64,000 nt of DNA, from assembly GCF_002234595.1 (NCBI RefSeq), contig NZ_NMUL01000007.1, positions 434,001-498,000 of the forward strand, in the 5' to 3' direction. Origin of the DNA: Amycolatopsis vastitatis (GTDB taxonomy: Bacteria; Actinomycetota; Actinomycetes; Mycobacteriales; Pseudonocardiaceae). Each line of letters starts with the position of its first letter. The first letter of the stretch is position 1. Below, in pieces: positions 47,437 to 56,012 of this stretch. A model generated the notes under the pieces. That model saw only the letters and a list, made by a program, of their open reading frames with translations. It did not search any database and had not been told where the DNA came from. The position numbers and the translations under genes were made by a program.

Positions 47437-47514
47437 AGCACTGTCGACCCTAGGCCACCGGCGCATGATCGGCATCCGCCGCCCCATGGTTCGCCGGGCC
47501 GCTAGCCTCGGGGT

Positions 47515-49434
47515 GTGTCTCGGATCTCGCCGTACGGAACCTGGTCTTCGCCCATCACCGCCGCCGAGGTGGCCGCCGCCGGCGGTGGCCCGCAGTGGCT
47601 CGACGTGGTCGGCGAAGAGGTGTGGTGGGCCGAGGCGCGGCCCGGTGAGCAGGGCCGGGTCGCGCTGGTGCGGTCGGTGCCCGGCGGGACCGAGGACGTG
47701 CTGGGCGCGCCGTGGAACGTCCGCAACCGGCTGCACGAGTACGGCGGGCGGCCGTGGGCGGTGGCCGAGGGGGTGGTGGTGTTCACGCACTGGGCCGATC
47801 AGCGCGTGTACGCGCAGAGCGAAACCGGAGTCGTGCCGCTCACACCGGACCCGCCGGAAGCCCAGGGCGTCCGCTACGGCGATCTGCGGGCGGGGCGGCC
47901 CGGCGAGGTGTGGGCGGTGCGGGAGCGCAGTGTCGGCCCGCGTCCTTCCGACGTCGAGCGGGAGCTGGTGGCGATCGCGCTGTCCGGCGGGGCGGAACGG
48001 GTGCTGGCCGCGAGCCACCGGTTCTTGACGGTGCCGAAGCTGGCGCCGGACGGCCGGCACGCGGCCTGGTTCGGCTGGGACCACCCGGCGATGCCGTGGG
48101 ACGGCACCGAGCTGTGTGTCGCCCCCGTCGCCGAGGACGGGTCGTTCGGGCCGCACCGGGTGCTGGCCGGCGGTGCGGACGTCGCGGTGTGCCAGGTCGA
48201 GTGGGAGACGCCGGCGGCGCTGCTGGCGCTGCTCGACCCGGACGGCTGGTGGAACCTGCACCGGGTCGGCCTGGACGGCTCGGTGGTGAACGTCGCGCCG
48301 GTGGAGCGGGAGCTGGGCGGGCCGCTGTGGAAGGCCGGGTCGCGGTGGTTCGCGCCGCTCGGCGGCGGACGGCACGCGGTGCTGGTGTCGGGGCGGCTGG
48401 CCGTGCTCGACGAGGCGGCCGGGTCGGTGACACCGCTGGCCGAGAACCTGACTGCGTGGTCTTCGACAGGGTTCGCGGCGCTCGGCGAGGCGGTCGTGGG
48501 CGTGGCGGGCGGTCCGGCACGGGAGGCCGCTGTCGTGCGCGTTTCCCCCGACGGCGCGGTGACGGATCTGACGCCGCAGCCGGAGCTGCCCGCGGCGTAC
48601 CTGCCGGTGCCGCAGGAGCGGGTGTTCAGCACGGCGGACGGCGAGATCGTGCCGGTGGTCCTGTACCCGCCGGGGAACCCGGATTTCGCGGCGCCCGCCG
48701 GTGAGCGGCCGCCGTTGCTCGTGCACGTCCACGGCGGCCCGACCGGGCAGCACCTGCCGATGCTGGATCTGGAGATCGCGTACTTCACCAGCCGCGGCAT
48801 CGGGGTGGCGGCGGTGAACTACGGCGGGTCGACGGGGTTCGGGCGGGCCTACCGGGAACGGTTGCGCGAGCAGTGGGGCGTGGTGGACGTCGCCGACTGC
48901 GTCGCGGTCGCCGAAGCGCTGGTGGCGGCCGGGCTCGCCGACGGCGACCGGCTGGGGATCCGCGGCGGCAGCGCGGGCGGGTTCACCGCGGCGGCGTCGC
49001 TGACCACGACGAAGACCTACCGGGCGGGCACGGTGATGTACCCGGTGCTGGACCTGGCCGGGTGGACCGGCACCGAAGGCGAAACGCACGACTTCGAGTC
49101 GCGCTACCTGGACGGGCTGGTGGGCCCGTTGCCGGAGACCCGGCAGCGGTACCTCGAGCGGTCGCCGCTCGCCAACGCCGCGTCGCTGGCCGGGCCGGTG
49201 CTGTTCCAGCAGGGGCTGGAGGACCGGATCTGCCCGCCGGAGCAGGCGGACCGGTTCGTCGCGAAGCTGGCGGGGCGCGGCGTTCCGTACGCCTACCAGC
49301 GGTTTGCCGGGGAGCAGCACGGGTTCCGGCGGGCGGAGACGATCGTGGCGGCATTGGAGGCGGAGCTGTCGTTCTACGGCCAGGTGTTCGGGTTCGAGAC
49401 GCCGGGTGTGGCGCGGCTGGAGCTGTCGCGGTGA
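47515..49434 (+). CDS. S9-family prolyl oligopeptidase-like peptidase
   Basis: 639 residues: an N-terminal beta-propeller-like region (about 1-370) and a C-terminal alpha/beta-hydrolase domain. The catalytic triad is Ser486 (GIRGGSAGGFTA), Asp570 (LEDRICPPEQADRF) and His602 (GEQHGFRRAE). VHVHGGPTGQ is the oxyanion-hole stretch. There is no signal peptide, so it is a cytosolic oligopeptidase. The GTG start follows TAGCCT by 6 nt (leaderless). The LD-carboxypeptidase gene overlaps its stop. Confidence 0.94.
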   Translation: MSRISPYGTWSSPITAAEVAAAGGGPQWLDVVGEEVWWAEARPGEQGRVALVRSVPGGTEDVLGAPWNVRNRLHEYGGRPWAVAEGVVVFTHWADQRVYAQSETGVVPLTPDPPEAQGVRYGDLRAGRPGEVWAVRERSVGPRPSDVERELVAIALSGGAERVLAASHRFLTVPKLAPDGRHAAWFGWDHPAMPWDGTELCVAPVAEDGSFGPHRVLAGGADVAVCQVEWETPAALLALLDPDGWWNLHRVGLDGSVVNVAPVERELGGPLWKAGSRWFAPLGGGRHAVLVSGRLAVLDEAAGSVTPLAENLTAWSSTGFAALGEAVVGVAGGPAREAAVVRVSPDGAVTDLTPQPELPAAYLPVPQERVFSTADGEIVPVVLYPPGNPDFAAPAGERPPLLVHVHGGPTGQHLPMLDLEIAYFTSRGIGVAAVNYGGSTGFGRAYRERLREQWGVVDVADCVAVAEALVAAGLADGDRLGIRGGSAGGFTAAASLTTTKTYRAGTVMYPVLDLAGWTGTEGETHDFESRYLDGLVGPLPETRQRYLERSPLANAASLAGPVLFQQGLEDRICPPEQADRFVAKLAGRGVPYAYQRFAGEQHGFRRAETIVAALEAELSFYGQVFGFETPGVARLELSR

Positions 49435-50330
49435 GGCCGCCGCGGTTGCGGGCCGGCGACACGCTGGCGCTGGTGGCGCCGGCCGGGCCGGTGCCGGCGG
49501 AGCTGCTGGAGAAGGCGCTGCCGGTGCTGCACGGCTGGGGCGTCGAGGTGCGGGTGGGGCCGTGCGTGCGGGCGGAACCGGGGACGCCGCGGTACCTGTC
49601 GGCTCCGGACGCGGCGCGGGCCGCGGAGTTCACCGAGGCGTGGCTGGACCCCGGCGTGCGGTGCGTCATGGCGGCGCGGGGCGGCTACGGCGTCCAGCGG
49701 ATGCTGGACCTGGTGGACTGGGCGGCGTTGCGCGCGGCGGGCCCGAAGGTGCTGGCCGGGTCTTCGGACGCGACGGCGTTGCACCGGGCGGTGGATGTCC
49801 ACTTGGGACTGTCCACTTTGTTCGCGCCGCTGCCGGCGACCACGTTGTTCGACGACTTCGCGCATGCGCACCTGCGGCAGGCGTTGTTCGAGCCGGAGCG
49901 GAACGTGGTGCTCCGCGGCGGGTCGGCGCTGGTGCCGGGCCGCGCGTCCGGCCGGCTGACCGGCGGGAACCTCTCGCTGCTGGCGGCGGGGCTCGGGACG
50001 CCGGAGCAGGGTTCGGCGCGGGACGCGGTGGTGCTGCTGGAGGACGTGACCGAGCACGTCTACCGGCTGGACCGGATGCTGACGCAGCTGCTGCGCGCCG
50101 GCTGGTTCGCCGGGGTCCGCGGGATCGTGCTGGGTTCGTGGACGTCGTGCGGCGACCCGGCTCAGGTGCGTGCCCTCATGCTGGACCGGCTGGGGCCGCT
50201 GGGCGTGCCGATCGTGGAGGAGTTCGGGTTCGGGCACGTGCCGTCGTCGCCGACGTTGCCGCTGGGCGTGCCGGTGACCCTGGACGCGGACCTGGGGACG
50301 CTCACGTTCGACTCCCCGGCCCTGACATGA
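49431..50330 (+). CDS. LD-carboxypeptidase (peptidase S66)
   Basis: 299 residues. MuroPeptide L,D-carboxypeptidase of the LdcA type, which trims the terminal D-Ala from tetrapeptides during wall recycling. The catalytic triad is Ser112 (VLAGSSDATAL), Glu204 (LLEDVTEHVYRLDRML) and His269 (FGFGHVPSSPTLPLG). ARGGYGVQRMLDLVDW is also typical. There is no signal peptide. The GTG start overlaps the S9 peptidase stop (GTGA), and the PPOX-type gene overlaps its own stop (ATGA). Confidence 0.95.
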   Translation: MRPPRLRAGDTLALVAPAGPVPAELLEKALPVLHGWGVEVRVGPCVRAEPGTPRYLSAPDAARAAEFTEAWLDPGVRCVMAARGGYGVQRMLDLVDWAALRAAGPKVLAGSSDATALHRAVDVHLGLSTLFAPLPATTLFDDFAHAHLRQALFEPERNVVLRGGSALVPGRASGRLTGGNLSLLAAGLGTPEQGSARDAVVLLEDVTEHVYRLDRMLTQLLRAGWFAGVRGIVLGSWTSCGDPAQVRALMLDRLGPLGVPIVEEFGFGHVPSSPTLPLGVPVTLDADLGTLTFDSPALT

Positions 50331-50731
50331 CCCCGGAAGAGGCCCGGGCACGGTTCGCCGCGGCACGGGTCGCCCGGCTGGCGACGGCGTCGGCGTCCGG
50401 GGTCCCGCACCTGGTGCCGGTGACGTTCGCGGTGCGGGGGGACACGGTGGTGTTCGCGGTGGACCACAAGCCGAAGTCTTCGGTGGCGCTGCGCCGGTTG
50501 CGGAACATCGCGGAGAACCCGGCGGTGTGCTTCCTGGCCGACGGCTACTCCGAGGACTGGTCGGAGTTGTGGTGGGCCCGCGCGGACGGCGTCGCGCGGG
50601 TCCTGCCCGATGCCGTCCGCGCCGAGCCGGTTTCGTGGCTGGTCGCGAAGTACGAGCAGTACGCACAGCGGCCGCCGGAGCACGCCGTGGTCGCGACGGA
50701 GATCCACACCTGGCGTGGCTGGACCGGCTAG
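50327..50731 (+). CDS. PPOX-class F420-dependent oxidoreductase-like protein
   Basis: 134-residue split-barrel protein of the TIGR03668 type: EEARARFAAARVARLATASASGVPHLVPVTFAVRGDTVVFAVDHKPKSSVALRRLRNI and ENPAVCFLADGYSEDWSELWWARADGVARV. Members probably bind cofactor F420; the substrate is unknown. It is the last gene of the S9-LdcA-PPOX operon and overlaps the convergent mannosyltransferase stop by 4 nt. Confidence 0.92.
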   Translation: MTPEEARARFAAARVARLATASASGVPHLVPVTFAVRGDTVVFAVDHKPKSSVALRRLRNIAENPAVCFLADGYSEDWSELWWARADGVARVLPDAVRAEPVSWLVAKYEQYAQRPPEHAVVATEIHTWRGWTG

Positions 50732-52263
50732 TCGCGGAGGAACTTCTCCGGGCGGCGCCAGGCGTCGATGAGACCGAGGGGGTCCGGGCGCAGCAGGGAC
50801 GCCGCGGAGTAGAGGCTCGCGACCACGACCAGGGCGATGAACCACCAGTCGTAGAGGGCCTGCTCGCCCGTCGGGTAGTACACCAGCGTCACGAACACCG
50901 ACACCGCCACCACCAGCGCCAGGTGGCGGGGCTGCCACTTGAACGCCGACAGCAGGACGAAACCCCAGGTCAGGTACCACGGCAGGGTCGGCGGCATGAG
51001 GATCGCCACCGCGAGCAGCGAGATGCCGGCCCGGTAGACGGCCTCCGTGCCGCCGCCGCGGCCGAGCCACCACTGGCGGGCGCCGAAGCCGATCAGGACC
51101 AGCATGCCGATCGCGCGGGCGACCGTGACGAACGGGGAGACCTGGACGTCGACGATCAGGTGGACGAGGTTGTAGAACACCTCGCCGATGCCGGTGGGGA
51201 TGTTGAGCCAGTTCGCGATGAGCTGCGGCGCCTTGAGCCCGGACCACCAGCCGAGGTTGAGCGAGCCGAGCGAGATCCACGTGCCCGCGACGAACACCGG
51301 GAGGAACAGCCCGACCGACGCCGCGCCCGCGCGCAGGAAGTTGCGGACCTTCGACTCGCCGGTGAGGTGGTTGGCCCAGATCCACACGATGAACGGCAGC
51401 GCGATCGCCGCGGTCGGCTTGATGAGCATGCCGATGGTGACCAGGACGACCGCGACGACGTGCTTGCGTTCCAGGGCGGCGAGGACGCCGGTGGTGAGGA
51501 ACGCGAGCATCATCAGGTCGTTGTGCGGGCCGCCGAACAGGTGGATCACCATCATCGGGCTGGCCACCGCGAGCCACAGGGCGACCGGGAGCTTGCCGCC
51601 GAGGTGCTTGACCAGCCGCGGCAGGGCCCACAGCGTCCCGGCCAGTCCGGCGAGCAGCACGACGCGCATGAGGATGACGCCGAGGATCATGTTGTCGCCG
51701 CTGGTGGCGACGACGCCCTTGGAGATCAGCAGGAACAGCGGCCCGTACGGCGCCGGCGTGGTCTGCCACAGCGGGTGGACGTTCTGCACGACGTTCGGCA
51801 GCACGTCGAGCTCGGCGGGGCCGTTGGCGTACGGGTCGAGCCCGTAGAGCAGCTGGGCGCCCTGGCCGAGGTAGGAGAAGACGTCGCGGGTGAACAGCGG
51901 CGGCGAGACCAGCAGCGGCGCCATCCAGCAGCCGGCGGCGACGAGGACCGGGCGGCTGCCGACGCGGCCGGCGAGCACGTAGCGGCCGAGGCGGACCCAG
52001 GCCCAGACGATCATGCCGAAGCCGGTGTAGAGCACGGCGTTGGCGAGCATGCGGCCGTGGCCGTAGCGAACCCACGACAGCGGGCCGTGGCCGAGCACGG
52101 GGTCGGAGATCAGGATGCCGCCCGCGCCGAGGGCGGCGATCATGAGCAGGGTGCTCCCGACCGTGCCCATCGCGATCGTGCGGTACGGGAATCGCGAGGG
52201 CACACGGAGCCGCCCGGCCAGGCCGGCCGAGGGGTTCTGCGCGGGGTCGGTGGTGGTCGCCAT
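50728..52263 (-). CDS. Alpha-(1->6)-mannopyranosyltransferase (MptB-like)
   Basis: 511-residue integral membrane GT-C glycosyltransferase with about 12-13 transmembrane segments. The first extracytoplasmic loop has SPPLFTRDVFSYLGQGAQLLYGLDPYANGPAEL, the GT-C DxxxY-like motif, and LWQTTPAPYGPLFLLISKG follows. Actinobacterial MptA/MptB use polyprenyl-phosphomannose to extend lipomannan/lipoarabinomannan cores. Pseudonocardiales carry such lipoglycans. The ATG at 52263 gives a cytosolic N-terminus before the first helix. Confidence 0.92.
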   Translation of the reverse strand: MATTTDPAQNPSAGLAGRLRVPSRFPYRTIAMGTVGSTLLMIAALGAGGILISDPVLGHGPLSWVRYGHGRMLANAVLYTGFGMIVWAWVRLGRYVLAGRVGSRPVLVAAGCWMAPLLVSPPLFTRDVFSYLGQGAQLLYGLDPYANGPAELDVLPNVVQNVHPLWQTTPAPYGPLFLLISKGVVATSGDNMILGVILMRVVLLAGLAGTLWALPRLVKHLGGKLPVALWLAVASPMMVIHLFGGPHNDLMMLAFLTTGVLAALERKHVVAVVLVTIGMLIKPTAAIALPFIVWIWANHLTGESKVRNFLRAGAASVGLFLPVFVAGTWISLGSLNLGWWSGLKAPQLIANWLNIPTGIGEVFYNLVHLIVDVQVSPFVTVARAIGMLVLIGFGARQWWLGRGGGTEAVYRAGISLLAVAILMPPTLPWYLTWGFVLLSAFKWQPRHLALVVAVSVFVTLVYYPTGEQALYDWWFIALVVVASLYSAASLLRPDPLGLIDAWRRPEKFLRD

Positions 52264-52368
52264 TTCCGTTCGGAGATTACACACTGCGCCTGAGCGGGTT
52301 TCCCGCAGTGTCGGGTTTCGGGTGGCGGGTATCGCGACGCGGCGGCGCGCGGGCGGCCCCGGCGCAAA

Positions 52369-52428
52369 GGTCTTGAACGACTCGTTCAAGACCTCCGGTG
52401 TCCTGAACGAGTCGTTCAAGACACCGGA
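52369..52428. repeat. Two adjacent palindromes sharing TGAACGA-S-TCGTTCA
   Basis: Palindrome 1 (52369-52393) has perfect 12-bp arms around C; palindrome 2 (52394-52428) has 17-bp arms with one mismatch around G. Both contain TGAACGA, one base, TCGTTCA. They lie between two minus-strand genes, downstream of the ABC operon and upstream of the mannosyltransferase, so a terminator role is possible; the shared core suggests a dispersed repeat family. Confidence 0.85.
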
Positions 52429-52439
52429 GGCGCCGCGGA

Positions 52440-54089
52440 TCAGGTCCCGACGGTGCGGCGCTGGGCGGTGCCGCCGGGCAGCGCGGCGAGCAGGGACTTG
52501 GTGTACTCGTGGTGCGGGTCGAGCAGGACCTGTTCCACCGTCCCGGTTTCGACGAGCTCGCCCCGGTACATCACGGCGACGCGGTCGGCGATGTTCCAGG
52601 CCAGGCCGAGGTCGTGGGTGATCACCAGCCCGGCGAGGCCGAGTTCGCGGCGCAGCCGCAGCAGCAGCGCGAGGATCTCGCCGCGGACGGACGCGTCGAG
52701 GGACGCCACCGGCTCGTCGGCCACCACCACCGACGGTTCGAGGGCCAGTGCCCCGGCGATGACGACGCGCTGGCGCTGGCCGCCGGAGAGCTCGTGCGGG
52801 AGGCGGTCGGCGTACTTCTCGGCGGGCCGCAGTTCGGCGGCCTCCAGGGCCCGGTGGACGACGGCCCGCTCGTCGGCGAGCCCGTGGATCCGCGGGCCTT
52901 CGGCGACGGCCTCGTACACGGTGTGGGCCGGGTTCAGCGCGCTGGTCGGGTCCTGCAGGACCAGCTGCACCTGGCGGCGGTAGGCCTTGAGGCCGGCGCC
53001 GCCCGCCGGCACGGGTTTCCCGGCGTAGCGGACCACGCCGGAGTCGGGTTTCTGCAGGCCGAGCAGGGTGCGGGCGAGGGTGGTCTTGCCGGAGCCGGAC
53101 TGGCCGACCAGGGCGACGATCTCGTCGCGGGACACCGTGAGGTCGACGCCGGCGACGGCGTCGATGCGCTTGCCGGTGCGGTCGCGGAAGGACACGCGCA
53201 GGTTCTCCGCGGCCAGCAGCGGCTCGCCGCCGGGGACGCGGTCCGCGGGTTCGGGGGGCAGCGGCGTGCTGGTCGCCGGGGCGAAGCGCGACACCGGGTC
53301 GCCGACGGTCGGGAACGCCGCCGCCAGTGCCCGGGTGTGCTCGTGCCGGGGCGCGCCCATCACCTCGGCACTGGGGCCTTCTTCGACGATCTTCCCGTCG
53401 TACATCACGGCGATGCGTTCGCAGGTGGCGGCGAGCACGGACAGGTCGTGGCTGATCATGATCAGCCCGATGTGCTGCTCGGCGACCAGCCGCGAGAGCA
53501 GGGCGAGGACCTGGGCCTGGACGATGACGTCGAGGGCGGTGGTCGGTTCGTCGGCGATGATGAGCCGGGGTGAGCAGGCCAGGGCCATGGCGATCATGAC
53601 GCGCTGCTTCTGCCCGCCGGACAGCTCGTGGGGGTAGGCGCCGGCGCGGCTCGGCGGCAGGTCGACCTGGGTGAGCAGTTCGGCGACGCGGGCGCCGACC
53701 TCGGCGTCGGTGAGCGCCTCGCCCGCGGCCGGGTGCAGCCGGATCGGTTCGGCGATCTGCTCGCCGATCCGGCGGACCGGGTTGAGCGCGTGCATGGCGC
53801 CCTGGAAGACCACGGACGCCTCGGCCCAGCGGACCGTGCGCAGGCGTCCCCACTTCATGGCGGTGACGTCTTCGCCGTCGAGGAGGATCTCGCCGTCGAT
53901 CTTCGCGGTGCGCGGCAGCAGGCGCAGCACGCTCATCGCGACGGTGGACTTGCCCGACCCGGACTCGCCGGCGACGCCGAGGGTGCCACCGGGGTCGAGG
54001 ACGAGGTCGACGCCGCGCACGGCCGGGACGTCACCGCCCGCCGTGGTGTAGGTGACGGTGAGGTCTTTCAGCTGCAGGAGCGCGGTCAC
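52440..54089 (-). CDS. Peptide ABC transporter, fused twin ATP-binding protein
   Basis: 549 residues, DppD- and DppF-like ATPases in one chain. First half: Walker A GESGSGKST, signature LSGGQKQRVMIAMAL, Walker B RLIIADEPTTALD. Second half from about residue 285: GQSGSGKTT, LSGGQRQRVVIAGAL, VVVADEPVASLD. The PTSALNP and MHALNP stretches are typical of oligopeptide/dipeptide importers. GTG 54089 overlaps the permease stop (GTGA). It is the last gene of the importer operon. Confidence 0.95.
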   Translation of the reverse strand: MTALLQLKDLTVTYTTAGGDVPAVRGVDLVLDPGGTLGVAGESGSGKSTVAMSVLRLLPRTAKIDGEILLDGEDVTAMKWGRLRTVRWAEASVVFQGAMHALNPVRRIGEQIAEPIRLHPAAGEALTDAEVGARVAELLTQVDLPPSRAGAYPHELSGGQKQRVMIAMALACSPRLIIADEPTTALDVIVQAQVLALLSRLVAEQHIGLIMISHDLSVLAATCERIAVMYDGKIVEEGPSAEVMGAPRHEHTRALAAAFPTVGDPVSRFAPATSTPLPPEPADRVPGGEPLLAAENLRVSFRDRTGKRIDAVAGVDLTVSRDEIVALVGQSGSGKTTLARTLLGLQKPDSGVVRYAGKPVPAGGAGLKAYRRQVQLVLQDPTSALNPAHTVYEAVAEGPRIHGLADERAVVHRALEAAELRPAEKYADRLPHELSGGQRQRVVIAGALALEPSVVVADEPVASLDASVRGEILALLLRLRRELGLAGLVITHDLGLAWNIADRVAVMYRGELVETGTVEQVLLDPHHEYTKSLLAALPGGTAQRRTVGT

Positions 54090-54991
54090 TTCTTCAACCT
54101 CGGGTTGAGCACGGTCTCCAGTCCCCGGCCGACCAGGGTGAAGCAGAGCACGACGAGCACGATGGCGATGCCCGGCGGGAGCAGGTTCCACCAGGCGCCG
54201 CGGGTGACGGCGCCGTTGTTGAGGGCGGTCTCCAGCATCGTGCCCCAGGACACGGCGTTCGGGTTGCCGACGCCGAGGAAGGCCAGGGTGGCGTCGGCGA
54301 TGACGGCGTTGCCGACGACGAGGGTGGTGTTGGCCAGCACGAGCGGCAGCACCCCGGGCAGGACGTGCTTGCCGACGACGTGCAGGTGCCCGCCGCCCAG
54401 TGCGCGGGCCCGTTCGATGTACGGGCGGCTTTCGATGGTGAGCGTCTGGGCGCGCACCAGCCGGGCGGTGCCGGGCCACGCGGTGAGGCCGATCGCGATG
54501 ATGACGGTGAAGACGCCGTGCGGCAGCACCGCCGAGAGCGCGATCGCGAGCACCAGCGAGGGCAGCACCAGGAAGAAGTCGGTGAACCGCATCAGGCTCG
54601 CCGACGTCCAGCCGCCGAAGTGGGCGGCGGTGATCCCGATGAGGGTGCCGATGAGGACCGACAGCACGGTGGCGGAGAACCCGACGAGCAGGGAGATCCG
54701 CGCGCCCCACAGCGTCATGAGCAGCACGGACCGCCCGTCGATGTCGGTGCCGAGCCAGAAGCGGCCGCTGGGCGGGTTGAGCGCGCCGCCGTCGGCCTTG
54801 GTGACGTCCAGCCCGCCTTCGTCGCTGATCAGCGGCAGCAGCAGGGCCGTGACGACGGTGACGGCGAGCAGGATCACGCCGGTGAGGGCGCCCTTCTGGG
54901 CGGCGAACTCGCGCCAGGTCCTGGCCACGGCCCGGCCGCGGCGGCGCCAGGCGATCGCGCGCGGCGATTCGAGGGTTCCGGTGGTGGTCAT
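54086..54991 (-). CDS. Peptide ABC transporter permease (DppC-like)
   Basis: 301 residues with about six transmembrane segments. Typical blocks are GALTGVILLAVTVVTALLLPLI, FWLGTDIDGRSVLLMTLWGARISLLVGFSATVLSVLIGTLIG and the EAA loop IERARALGGGHLHVVGKHVLPGVLPLVLANTTLVVGNAVIADATLAFLGVG. ATG 54991 overlaps the upstream permease stop (ATGA). Confidence 0.95.
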   Translation of the reverse strand: MTTTGTLESPRAIAWRRRGRAVARTWREFAAQKGALTGVILLAVTVVTALLLPLISDEGGLDVTKADGGALNPPSGRFWLGTDIDGRSVLLMTLWGARISLLVGFSATVLSVLIGTLIGITAAHFGGWTSASLMRFTDFFLVLPSLVLAIALSAVLPHGVFTVIIAIGLTAWPGTARLVRAQTLTIESRPYIERARALGGGHLHVVGKHVLPGVLPLVLANTTLVVGNAVIADATLAFLGVGNPNAVSWGTMLETALNNGAVTRGAWWNLLPPGIAIVLVVLCFTLVGRGLETVLNPRLKK

Positions 54992-56010
54992 GAGGTGCGC
55001 ACCCTCGGGTCGAGCACGCGGTAGAGCAGTTCCGCGAGCAGGTTCATCAGCACGACGGCGCCGGCGAGGACGACGAAGACGCCTTGCAGCACCGGCAGGT
55101 CCGGGCCGTGCAGGGCGTCGTAGGTCAGCTGGCCGAGACCGGGCCAGCTGAACACCGCTTCGACCGACACCGCGCCGGAGACGACCATGCCGAACTGCAT
55201 GAACACCAGCGTGGTGGTGGGCAGCAGGGCGTTCGGCACGGCGTGGCGGCGGCGGACGAGGTCGTCGCGCAGGCCCTTGGCGCGGGCGGTGGTGAGGTAG
55301 TCGGCGTTCATCTCGCCCAGCAGCGACGAGCGCATGATCAGCATGTACTGGGCGTAGAACACCGCCAGCAGCGTCACGCACGGCAGCACCAGGTGGTGCA
55401 GCACGTCGAGGGTCTGGGAGAAGAAGTCGGGCGCGGCGTCCGGGGAGTGCATGCCGCGGCTGGGGAACAGGCCGTTGGTCGCGACGAGCAGGATCAGGCC
55501 GAGCCAGAACTGCGGCACCGACCACAGGGTGAGGGCGATGCCGGTCTGGGTGCGGTCGAACGCGCTGTCGCGGCGCCAGGCCGCGCGGGTGCCGAGCCAG
55601 AGCCCGAGGACGACGGCGAGCACGGTCGCGCTGCCGACGAGCAGGATGGTCGGCCAGAGGCGTTCGGCGATCATGTCGGCGACCGGGCGGCCGCGCACCA
55701 GGTAGGAGGTGCCGAGGTCGCCGTGCAGCAGGCCCCACAGGTACTGGCCGAACTGCACCAGCACGGGCTTGTCGACGCCCATCTGCTCGCGCAGCTCGGC
55801 GAGCTGTTTCGGGCCGGTGGGCCGCTCGCGGACCATGGTCGCGACGGGATCGCCGGGCAGCAGCCGGAAGAGGAAGAAGAACAGCACGATCACCAGCAGG
55901 ATGCTGACGGCGGCTTCGACGACCTTCTTGAGGACGAACCGGGCCGTGCCGGTGCCGCCGCGGTGCTCGCTCGCGTCGACGAGCACCGCGGCTTGTTCGG
56001 GGGCGGTCAT
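54988..56010 (-). CDS. Peptide ABC transporter permease (DppB-like)
   Basis: 340 residues with about six transmembrane segments. An N-terminal membrane anchor (VEAAVSILLVIVLFFFLFRLLPGDP) precedes GLLHGDLGTSYLVRGRPVADMIAERLWPTILLVGSATVLAVVLGLWLG and the EAA loop TTARAKGLRDDLVRRRHAVPNALLPTTTLVFMQFG. It follows the binding-protein gene by 2 nt. Confidence 0.95.
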   Translation of the reverse strand: MTAPEQAAVLVDASEHRGGTGTARFVLKKVVEAAVSILLVIVLFFFLFRLLPGDPVATMVRERPTGPKQLAELREQMGVDKPVLVQFGQYLWGLLHGDLGTSYLVRGRPVADMIAERLWPTILLVGSATVLAVVLGLWLGTRAAWRRDSAFDRTQTGIALTLWSVPQFWLGLILLVATNGLFPSRGMHSPDAAPDFFSQTLDVLHHLVLPCVTLLAVFYAQYMLIMRSSLLGEMNADYLTTARAKGLRDDLVRRRHAVPNALLPTTTLVFMQFGMVVSGAVSVEAVFSWPGLGQLTYDALHGPDLPVLQGVFVVLAGAVVLMNLLAELLYRVLDPRVRTS

Positions 56011-56012
56011 GG

